From Craspedostauros australis (lineage: Eukaryota > Bacillariophyta > Bacillariophyceae > Mastogloiales > Achnanthaceae): a stretch of 64,000 bases of DNA. The position numbers were made by a program, and so were the translations under genes. Under the pieces are notes generated by a model. That model was not told where the DNA came from and did not search any database. It was given only the letters and a program-made list of their open reading frames with translations. Where the stretch lies: assembly GCA_026770025.1 (NCBI GenBank), contig JAMXDE010000048.1, forward strand, positions 62,001 to 126,000. Direction: 5' to 3'. This document shows positions 1-8,315 of this stretch, piece after piece. Position 1 is the stretch's first letter, and the number at the start of each line of letters is the position of its first letter.

Positions 1-1
1 G

Positions 2-322
2 AACACTCACTTGGTCGGTGTGGACGCGAAGGGTTCCAACCCCCGCGATGTGACACGGGACACCATCGTCCACGGCCATTCCACCCCCTTCATGGCTGGT
101 GATTTCGCCAAGCGAGTGAATGCCAAACGGCTCCTCCTCAACCACTTCTCCCCACGATACAAGGGCGATGCATCGGTGGACTCGATAAGTATCATGCAAC
201 GCATCGAGTACCAGGCCATGCGCGCAAGCGACATGTCCAAGTCTCAGATTGCAGCGGCGTGGGACTTGATGCTCCTGCCCGTTCCGATGGAAAGAAGCAG
301 TGAGCAACAGGACGACAAGTGA
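2..322 (+). CDS. tRNase Z (RNase Z/ElaC family), C-terminal fragment cut by window edge
   Basis: The frame is open from the window edge to a stop at 320-322 and encodes about 106 residues. It contains [13 protein letters not shown] followed by [10 protein letters not shown], the C-terminal motifs of the beta-lactamase-fold tRNase Z family, which removes 3' trailers from precursor tRNAs. The histidines of HGHST and of NHFSPRY belong to the zinc and catalytic region in this family. The tail ([22 protein letters not shown]) fits the short helical end of these enzymes. The upstream part, with the HxHxDH metal motif, lies outside the window, so long versus short form and organelle targeting cannot be judged. 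Family assignment is confident. Confidence 0.82.
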   Translation, partial: NTHLVGVDAKGSNPRDVTRDTIVHGHSTPFMAGDFAKRVNAKRLLLNHFSPRYKGDASVDSISIMQRIEYQAMRASDMSKSQIAAAWDLMLLPVPMERSSEQQDDK

Positions 323-1545
323 GCGGTCGCCCTTCAGTTGCCCGGATGATACCTGAGCGATGGTCCAGCGAGATGCATGCGGAACAGGTATGTACAAACT
401 CATGTTGTGACCATGCCTGCGCTTCGATTTTGCGTGCGTGATCTGCTTGTGCCATTGGACGGGTGGATTGTCCAGCAGACGCCTCCAGCCTTTCCTCTGC
501 ACAATTGATGCTCAATTCGCATCCGTTTTGCTGAGCCTTTGTGTAAATGACGAGAATCGAGATGCTGGCACCAGTCCGAGAGTTGATCTACCAGACTTCT
601 CCATGGCGATGCTCATCTTTTTAATACGCAACCGATACACAAAGGCAAGCACGGATCGCTGAATTCATGGATGGATGGGGAGATGGATGGGGGATTGTGA
701 GAATGTGCCACGTAGCTCCGCAAGCCCGTATCGTCTTCATGCAACACATCTGACACTTGCGCTTGCTTTCGTTTCGCTCACGTTCACGCTCCCACTCTGC
801 ACACGTACGTGCCATAGCTCGTACGCGTATGGTACCAAATATAATACTATCCTGCTCTCTTGGCTCTGCCATTGCTCGAACTGCAGCGCGCCATGCACAA
901 ACATCTTGTGGAAAAATAATAGAGTGCTCTTTTGATAGTCTCACACACCCTCTGCACGGTGCATTTCGTGCAGTGAGAGTCTTGACCCATAAAATAGGAT
1001 CCTCCAGCACATTCCAAACCAAACGAGACAAGCTGAAGTCTTGGGAGCGCGTTGTTGTGGCCGTATGCACCAGTGGAGAAGACAGACTTTTGTAGAGTAC
1101 GGTTGCAAATCGTTATCGTTCGAAGTCATACCACGAGTAGTACAACTCCTAATGCCAGCACCGCAGTGAAGAATCGTACCAGTAAGCTCTACCATGCTCT
1201 TCGTGCTTCTGCTCGCGTGCGAATACGGTCTGGCTAGTTAAGACGAACACATCGAGCAGAGAACATGACTATGAATTGCGCTACTCTGTGTGAAATATAA
1301 TACGGACGTAACAGTAACATGCAAGTGCAGCCAAGAGTATGCACTCAAATGTAGAGTACCTCGACTTGCGCTTGACGGAGGGATCTCTTCGTGGCTCCTG
1401 TTCGCCGTCTTCATTCATTTGATTCTTGCCCACTCGCCACAGCGTGTCATCCACGATGCCGACGACATCGTCAGCATCATCCTCGTGCGCACTGCGAGTC
1501 GTACGAGGGATGGTACAGGCAAGAGCGACATGCTCGTACGGAACA
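323..1545. other. Intergenic, about 1.2 kb
   Basis: This stretch separates the tRNase Z stop from the end of the convergent carrier gene. Open frames here (for example 621-1070 on the minus strand) are short, rich in Ser, Arg and Cys, and resemble no family I know. I see no repeat array or RNA gene. Confidence 0.5.
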
Positions 1546-2868
1546 CTAAATGCTCTTGAAACCGAACACGCCGTAGAGGAATTCGAGCGTGAGCAACTGG
1601 AGCGTTGCCTGCGGCGCGAAGCGTGCCCAGATGGGGACGAAGCCTCTCCACAAGCTGAGGACTCCGTCATTCTTGACGGTCTTGACGAGACAGTCGGTGA
1701 ATCCGTTGTAGATCTTTTGGTCAGTTGGTTGGCTCATGAGCTTGGTGCGAATCATGTCCCATGGTGCGACCGTGCACGTCATGAAGAATCCAGCGATGAA
1801 GGAACTGGAGAAGGCGGTGCGGACATCCTTTCTGGACCAGCCAGTCTGCTTGGAGACGAATCCCTTGCTGATATCGTAGACGCCCATCTTTGTGGCATTG
1901 AGGACGCAGGCGCGGGCGATGTTAACCTCGACTCCGCGGTAGAAGCCCCCTATGCCTTGATCCTTGTACATGCGACCAACGAGTGCGGAGAGCGGGACGG
2001 AAGCTCCTTTGTTGGTTTGCGCAAGCGTCTTGAGAACATCGAATGGATTTCCGATGCAGCTGCCGACGCCGCCCGTGATCGCACCCGCAACGAACTTGAT
2101 GTAGAAAGGCGACTCCTTTCCCGCGCCAAGCATGTCACGGACTGCAATACGCAGAGTGCAATGGAGTGGAACAGAAACGGGTGGAGGGTAAGAAAAGGTG
2201 TGGCAGCAGTTGGACAGGCAGCGGTTTCAATGATTTGGTCGTTTTTCGTTGATTCATTGGCGGGTGGAGGTTCGACAAGATTCGGAAAGTGACGAGGTAT
2301 AATAATATATGCGTTTGTGGATGAAGAGGAGCAACATGAATGAGGCTCTGAAAGGGGAGCAGGGCCTGATAAATCGTAAACAGCAGATCGCATTGGCAGA
2401 TCCACCAGGGATTGCTTTCCAAACAGCCATCCAACTGCAAGTACAATACAACACATTGTGGAACAATATCTTACCTGGTGCGTACGCTCCTAGCTTGATG
2501 GTGGTGTAGGAAAGCTCGCGTCCGTAGGCAAAGGGGAGTCCCTTCCAGAAGGATCGGACGCCCTCCGACTTGACGATCTGCGAGCAGGTCTCGCCGATGG
2601 TGGCACCGGAGACCTGCATCCTTGTTTTGACAGTTTCGATGGGATGCGTGAAGTTGACCGCGAAGGATGCTGCCATGCCACCAAGCCCCATGCTCTGCCA
2701 GATGGAGGGTTTGAGTGCCAATGGGGCTGTGGCTGTTGTTGTTGCCGTTGTCGTTGCTGCTGCTGGAGAGAACGCGAGCGGCATCTGGCTGGGGTGGTAC
2801 ACCATCACATCTGGACGGGCAGCGCCGTTGGTTGGGGCAGGCGCGATTTGATCGGCGGGTATTCTCAT
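1546..2868 (-). CDS. Mitochondrial carrier family (SLC25) protein, two exons
   Basis: Spliced gene: exon 1 complement 2475-2868, exon 2 complement 1546-2141, with a GT-AG intron at 2142-2474 (333 nt). Joining the exons gives [15 protein letters not shown] in frame, about 329 residues. Three carrier repeats are visible, with signatures [22 protein letters not shown] and [11 protein letters not shown] (PxD/E-xx-K/R), each starting a pair of membrane helices. The protein should exchange small metabolites across the inner mitochondrial membrane. The general look resembles the dicarboxylate/oxoglutarate/UCP branch, but substrate cannot be read from sequence. The N-terminus before the first helix is an Ala/Thr/Pro-rich extension of about 55 residues. 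I chose the ATG at 2868; the frame remains open further upstream to about 2991, so the start is uncertain. Confidence 0.88.
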
Positions 2869-3497
2869 GGTGGCTTCGTCTGGGCGGAAGTAGAGCGAGG
2901 AGGAAGGTTGGTTGGCGGTGTGGATCCTTTTGTTTGTGTCGCCTCCTCTTGATGGGGCAGTTTTGGAGAGGGATGGGTGTGGGATGATCATAGCGCGAGT
3001 ATGCTCGCAAGTATTGTAGCGTGCGAAGATGGTACTATAATAGTAGAGTAAATGATCCAGCGTCTGATGTGCTCAATCGCCGTGCCGACAAGTTCGGTGC
3101 TTGCTCTTGTGATGCTGTTGATGATGCTGAATTGCGACTGAAACGGCAGATGCAATTGCAACTTATTACTATTAAATGATATGATGGGTGGTGTCAATGG
3201 CTGTCGACGCTCCAATTGTTGTTGGATCCATCGTCAACCAAACAAGACAGACAGAGAGAGGGAAGAAGAAACACGAAGCACGGAGGCGCTGGTGGATGAG
3301 AAACACGACAAGAAGAGTAAATTCAAATGGACAGCAAGACACGGGAATTCCACTGAAACTGGTGACCGGATGTTCGTGGTCAGTCCACAATTCAATCGTG
3401 TTTAGGACAATTAACCTTTGGTCGATCTTGTCAATCCCACATCGCTGAATTTCATCTCCGCCGTTTAATTGACGTTATAAGGGTTATTTGACAACGA
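2869..3497. other. Intergenic, upstream of the carrier gene
   Basis: Presumed 5' region of the minus-strand carrier gene. The short frames here are not convincing as genes. It ends where the first 20-bp minisatellite begins. Confidence 0.45.
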
Positions 3498-3715
3498 AGT
3501 ACTTTCAACGTTTGTCAAGTACTTTCAACGTTTGTTAAGTACTTTCAACGTTTGTTGAGTACTTTCAACGTTTGTTCAGTACTTTCAACGTTTGTTAAGT
3601 ACTTTCAACGTTTGTCCAGTACTTTCAACGTTTGTCCAGTACCTTCAACGTTTGTTAAGTACTTTCAACGTTTGTTCAGTACCTTCAACGTTTGTTGAGT
3701 ACTTTCACAGTTTCC
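3498..3715. repeat. 20-bp minisatellite, family 1, array 1 (about 11 units)
   Basis: About eleven head-to-tail 20-bp units with consensus agtactttcaacgtttgttn. Each unit carries the palindromes AGTACT and AACGTT. Unit differences are concentrated in the two bases just before AGTAC (ta, tg, tc, ca, cc), plus an occasional AGTACC. There are no unique spacers between units. The last unit decays into unrelated sequence. Confidence 0.95.
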
Positions 3716-4300
3716 CACCAGACACTGCAGCAACCCCGACTCGCAGAGACCACACTGTTGCGGACAGCATCCAAACACGAGTCAATCTGGCCAGAAGAAA
3801 AAAACACAAAAACTCCACAACGAGCGCCATCGGTTCGCAGAGTGAGTTCGGCGCAAAGTAGAGCAATGGTTGTTGTGCTTCTGCGCGCGCTTCCTCCTCG
3901 CTGACTTCCTTCTCCTTGACGTTTCCTACATCTTGATTGTATGATGGATAATCAGTGATAGATGATCAGTGATGGATGATGACAAGTTAGCACACGCGTG
4001 AAACGATGTTGAGGGTGACAACATCCAATGATTCAAATTATATGGGTTAACAGGTCGTGTGGACCCGTCATGCAATGCTCTATACTTGTACGGTTGGGCG
4101 ATACCTGTGTTCGCGCAGTAACCCCGTTTTAACCGTTTTACACGTATCCCTGCTTGATGAAGTATGAAGGACGGTTGAAATTCGCATGGAGCAGAACACG
4201 CAGGAAGACCGCCGCGTTCGCCACAAGCGTGTTGTGATGGAGAAATTTGAATCATGTTTGTAACGGCACAGAACGCTTCATTGAAGAGAATTGCTCTCAG
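3716..4300. other. Unique segment between the two family-1 minisatellite arrays
   Basis: 585 bp of non-repeated sequence between two direct copies of the same array. No convincing coding frame is present. It may be simple intervening DNA or the body of a small element bounded by the arrays. Confidence 0.4.
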
Positions 4301-4545
4301 CGTTTGTCAAGTACTTTCAACGTTTGTTGAGTACTTTCAACGTTTGTTAAGTACTTTCAACGTTTGTTGAGTACTTTCAACGTCTGTTAAGTACTTTCAA
4401 CGTTTGTTGAGTACTTTCAACGTTTGTTAAGTACTTTCAACGTTTGTTAAGTACTTTCAACGTTTGTTGAGTACTTTCAACGTTTGTTCAGTACTTTCAA
4501 CGTTTGTTAAGTACTTTCAACGTTTGTTAAGTACTTTCAACGTTT
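4301..4545. repeat. 20-bp minisatellite, family 1, array 2 (about 12 units)
   Basis: Same 20-bp unit and same orientation as the array at 3498-3715, about twelve copies. Variation again sits mainly in the two bases before AGTAC, with one unit reading cgtctgtt. Flanks of the two arrays do not align clearly, so the shared part is the tandem repeat itself. Confidence 0.95.
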
Positions 4546-5382
4546 CTTCTTGGAGCACTCGGTGTTCGTATTTTAAACATGTAACGGTTATATACGTTAT
4601 AATTGATCATACTCTCCGATTGTTGAGTCGTTCCAATCGAGTCACTCGCGAAGTTGTTGATTAGTCAGAGTGGTCGAATGCGAACGTGTGACAGTTTCAG
4701 CGGAATTCCCGTGCCTTGCAGGAAGGGAAGCGAGACGCGTGGAACAGAAGCCAAAGAAGAAAGATCCATCGTGACGGAATCTCGCGAATGGTACTGTTGA
4801 TGTTTCGTCTTCTTCGAGTTCTCATCGCTCCTTCATGATCACATGCTCGATGGCCATCGGCAGTTCTCGTCTCTCATCTCTCTTTTGTCTCGTTCGTCCT
4901 CGTTTGATCGCACGCCACTCGTGCCAACATGATCGGCGGCAACGAGCATCATGCCATACAAACGTGTGAACGGTGTGCAGCTGATCGATTCCCCACTTCT
5001 CCATCTTGTCATCTTCATGCTCACCTCGTCGTTTTCGTTTCCGCTGATGTCACTGCTTCCAATTCTCGCGAACGTGTGCTTGTGTTTATCTTTTATGTTT
5101 GTGCATGTGCGATGTCGGCAGTGCAGTTGGGTTGAACCCGAGCTGCGTGACGAACCTCGGACCTCACTGCGGCGCAGCACGCACAAGAACCGTTCTCAGC
5201 CGGATCTTCTTTGGCCTCTCTCTGCGCGCCAAACGCCCACAGAACAACCAACAGACAACGAGGAATTGTCCCTCCGTTCCTCTTTTTCCACTTTGCGCAA
5301 GGTCTTCAGCTCGACAGGCGCAAAACGAATCTGTCACCAATTCGGTTGCGCAATCATGACGTCGTCAACAAAGATACCAGGG
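4546..5382. other. Intergenic up to the retroelement insertion point
   Basis: No recognisable gene. A plus-strand frame (4951 onward) runs into the retroelement and is probably chance, although a short in-frame ATG at 5357 would stay open across the restored empty site (5382 joined to 14267). The pre-insertion locus could therefore have been transcribed. Confidence 0.4.
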
Positions 5383-5564
5383 CTAATCCATAGTCACATA
5401 GCTTTTGTCTGCGTTGGGTGGTAGGTTTACTAGCACCTCCAAGCTTGCCTTGGATCATCCGGCTCGATCCCTCCTAGCCAAGTTCGTCTCAGGTCTCTGC
5501 CTCGGCTGTTTGCGTTGGTGTTGACTGATTCGATCATGGTTGGAGGGAGAGCGCTGGAATCCCC
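5383..5564 (-). repeat. Split direct repeat B2 (182 bp), outer copy
   Basis: Matches 6148-6329 from ctaatccatagtcacatagc through gagagcgctggaatcccc. It forms the 3' terminus of the element in coding orientation. Just outside is gg, shared with the end of the 552-bp repeat, a possible recombination core. Confidence 0.93.
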
Positions 5565-5595
5565 AAAGGGCGGGAAGGTGGGTTAAAAAATTTTG

Positions 5596-6147
5596 AAGCG
5601 TTGAAGGAAGCGTACGTCGAAGCGGAGGTGTGACAATTCTGTTGTCTTTTCCAAATTGTGGGTGATTCGATCGTCGCTGTCCCATCGCTTCTCTGCTTTG
5701 TTGTTTACTTTCTCTTCTTCTCTCTTTCTGTTTTGGGCTCCTCGATCCTTCGCGTTTGGCCTCCTTTGTTTCTCATTTGCTCGGAGCGGGTCTTGATCCT
5801 GCTTCACTATCCGATTCTATCTCTCTTGGCGGGTTTGTAATGCTACTCAAGATAGTGCATTCCGTGTTCTCGAATTTTCGTTTGTGTTTCGATTTTGTCG
5901 CCGCAGTCGTTCATTTTGTGAGCTCCGCATTGCCATCAGATGACCGTTGTCGCACATGGTTCGAAGTGTCATTACTTAAGCGATCGGCCCATGTGTGGCC
6001 GTTATAACCGTTACGACGGGTCTCTGTTGCGGGGTCGCGTGGGTGACTCGCATTTCTGTCGTGTCCCGTCTCCTTCCTGTGAATGGTGCCCTGGAGTCGT
6101 ATGGGTCGTCTGTATCAACCAGTCAATTATGTCCAGAAGTGACCCGG
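5596..6147 (-). repeat. Split direct repeat A2 (552 bp), inner copy
   Basis: Aligns over its full length with 13715-14266, starting aagcgttgaagg and ending agtgacccgg. One clear difference was seen (t versus c near 6112/14231). It lies directly against the 182-bp repeat at 6148, the B1A2 junction typical of PAT/Ngaro elements. A 31-bp spacer (5565-5595) separates it from the outer 182-bp copy. Confidence 0.93.
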
Positions 6148-6329
6148 CTAATCCATAGTCACATAGCTTTTGTCTGCGTTGGGTGGTAGGTTTACTAGCA
6201 CCTCCAAGCTTGCCTTGGATCATCCGGCTCGATCCCTCCTAGCCAAGTTCGTCTCAGGTCTCTGCCTCGGCTGTTTGCGTTGGTGTTGACTGATTCGATC
6301 ATGGTTGGAGGGAGAGCGCTGGAATCCCC
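6148..6329 (-). repeat. Split direct repeat B1 (182 bp), inner copy
   Basis: Matches 5383-5564 in sequence and length. It lies between the recombinase frame (ends 6468 on the minus strand) and the inner 552-bp repeat. Confidence 0.93.
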
Positions 6330-6467
6330 CCTTGCAGAGGGAGAATATCTTCCTCTTGGTGCCCCCTGATTTTGTCGCAGGCGGCGGAAAAAGAGGGTTC
6401 CCCCCCCCCCAAAAGAGAAAGAAGTGGAAGAAAAGAAGAACAACGGGAAAAAGTGAGCGCCGGGCGG

Positions 6468-8315
6468 TCACATGCAGAGTGCGGTGATCGCCAGTCGGTC
6501 GGCGAGTGGCCACTGAAGATACGCGGTGGGCATGTCCTCGTTGGCACGTTGGCGTCGCCATCGACCGTGCTCGGAGACCTCCAGTTTGGTGGCCGCCCGC
6601 ACACAGCCCGGCCGCCGTCGAGATACGTGCGTCCTCGCCCCTCGGCGATACATGTGGAAAGAGTTGAACCTCGTCGGGATTGGCATGTGTTGAGCTCCGA
6701 TAGCAGACCGCAGGAAGGGATCCCCGCGGTCCTGTTGCTCGAGCAAAGACGGGTACACAAACGTGGCACGGTAGAACTGGGAGGTCCACGGTTGCCCGGA
6801 AGGGTGTTGAGCCACGAAGTCCGCAGCGTTGTGTGTACCGCGGAGGCGATGCGCTCTCTGCAGCCAGTCGCCGAGGCTCAGGCCTGATGCCGTGCGGAAA
6901 GCCACGACGACGTCTGCCTGGCGGCTGCGGTCGGACTTGGTTTGGAGCGCGAGGCGCAGCAACACTGCGCCCGTGTTGTTGGGGAGATCGTTGTTGCCCG
7001 CGTCGCGTGGATGGAGAAGGGTGACGTCCGCCCAGGTGATACCGAAAGCCTCGGATGCCCGGAGCCATCCGAGCCAGCCCACCAGGTTGATGATGGCGGC
7101 CATGGCGGCAGTGCGCTGTTGGTGTGTGGTCGCGGCGTGGCGGTACTGTTGCTGAAAGCTGTGGTCCATGAATTGTACATGACGTGCGAGCAGCGCCGCT
7201 GATGGCCGAGAATCCTCCCCCATGCGTGCGCGCATGCCTTGAGTAAGCATGGTGTAGCCGAGGTGGTCGGTGGGACTGCATGCGTTGACGACGATAGGCC
7301 GTTGCTTGGCGTCCATCATGGCTGTGTCGGGCTGTGTGTGACACATGTTCCATGTCCAAAAAGCGGAGGCGGCACTCCGCAAACCTCGTACGGTGCTGAA
7401 CTTGATGGTGCCGACGTCCTGACGACTGCGCCGAGCGGGGGTTTGAGTTGCATAGTGCTCCTGTGCCCACATGATCGGGATAGAGTCCGAGTAGGGGGGG
7501 CTGGAGAGAACCGGCGGTTGTAAGGTGGGGACTCCGTAGTCGGCGCCGAACTGTCGCAGCACGCGGATCTTGCTTCCGTAAGTAGCCAAGGTGCCGGTGG
7601 CCCAGTTGTGAGCCAGGTCGATGATGCGCATCCGCTCGAGCCGAAGGAGGTAGACGTCGGTGGGCGTGGAAGTCAACTCCCGCTTGGTGTGCACGCGAAC
7701 TGTGCATGCTTCGCACACGAAGACCCCGAGGATCCCAAGGTTGGTCGGTAGAGCGAGACCCTTGCCTTTGCGCAGCCGGGTGTGGAACGGTGGACCCACC
7801 CGGCAGCACAGCTTATGATACCGAGTGTGGCACGGCCGGTAGTGCAGCCCGCCGTGCGTGAAGCCAGCATCGGCGAAGCAACATTGGTGGGCGGTTGTGC
7901 GGCGGTTGATAGGCCTAGCACAGCCCGTGCAGTTGTTCGGCGATCCGTTGGTGGTGCCGCCGAAGCCAGGAATAGGGAGTAGTGTCCAGTCTAGGAGGAG
8001 TGAGAGAGCGCGTATGAGGAGAGACACGAAGGAGGAGGTTAGGGATATTGAGAGGAGAGGGAGAGGTGATGTGTAGATCGTGGTTGGTGAACACGCCAAC
8101 CTTGATGAGATGACGAGACAGACGTGTGAAGGTGCGCTGGAGCACGCGAGGGACGAGGATGACGAATCCTGTATGAAGCGGCCGCTCAGCCCAGCATCCC
8201 AGCAGGAAGTAGATAAGTTGGTACGCCAACTCGGGTGGGGGCGCCCAGAGCGTGATGCAGTCCATGCATTGCTCTGGGTCCCATGGAGTGTCCCATGCCC
8301 GTAGCTGAAGGCCAA
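6468..8315 (-). CDS. Retroelement tyrosine recombinase with PHD-like zinc cluster
   Basis: A minus-strand frame of about 615 codons. The C-terminal half is a tyrosine recombinase of the retrotransposon type. GWLGWLRASEAFGITWADV holds the first catalytic Arg, FHMYRRGART gives the H-x-x-R box, and HGRWRR...PTAYLQW gives the late His/Trp position and the nucleophilic Tyr. It should join the circular cDNA to the genome. Upstream (plus coordinates about 7700-7935) lies a Cys/His cluster in the order CxxC, C/H-rich, CHTRYHKLC, FVCEAC, which looks like a PHD-type zinc finger. The open frame has no early ATG and overlaps the RT frame by about 400 nt in another frame, so expression by ribosomal frameshifting from the RT frame is likely. 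The true N-terminus is unknown. Confidence 0.85.
   Translation of the reverse strand: MAFSYGHGTLHGTQSNAWTASRSGRPHPSWRTNLSTSCWDAGLSGRFIQDSSSSSLACSSAPSHVCLVISSRLACSPTTIYTSPLPLLSISLTSSFVSLLIRALSLLLDWTLLPIPGFGGTTNGSPNNCTGCARPINRRTTAHQCCFADAGFTHGGLHYRPCHTRYHKLCCRVGPPFHTRLRKGKGLALPTNLGILGVFVCEACTVRVHTKRELTSTPTDVYLLRLERMRIIDLAHNWATGTLATYGSKIRVLRQFGADYGVPTLQPPVLSSPPYSDSIPIMWAQEHYATQTPARRSRQDVGTIKFSTVRGLRSAASAFWTWNMCHTQPDTAMMDAKQRPIVVNACSPTDHLGYTMLTQGMRARMGEDSRPSAALLARHVQFMDHSFQQQYRHAATTHQQRTAAMAAIINLVGWLGWLRASEAFGITWADVTLLHPRDAGNNDLPNNTGAVLLRLALQTKSDRSRQADVVVAFRTASGLSLGDWLQRAHRLRGTHNAADFVAQHPSGQPWTSQFYRATFVYPSLLEQQDRGDPFLRSAIGAQHMPIPTRFNSFHMYRRGARTHVSRRRPGCVRAATKLEVSEHGRWRRQRANEDMPTAYLQWPLADRLAITALCM

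Noticed and set aside
1426..2292. 288-codon plus-strand frame
   Set aside because: It is antisense to the carrier gene and crosses its intron. Its composition is explained by the opposite strand.
3498..4545. CRISPR array
   Set aside because: The repeats are strictly head to tail with no unique spacers, no cas-like genes are nearby, and the genome is clearly eukaryotic with spliced genes.
4951..5424. 157-codon plus-strand frame running into the retroelement
   Set aside because: Composition is mixed and the end lies within the element repeat. No family was recognised.
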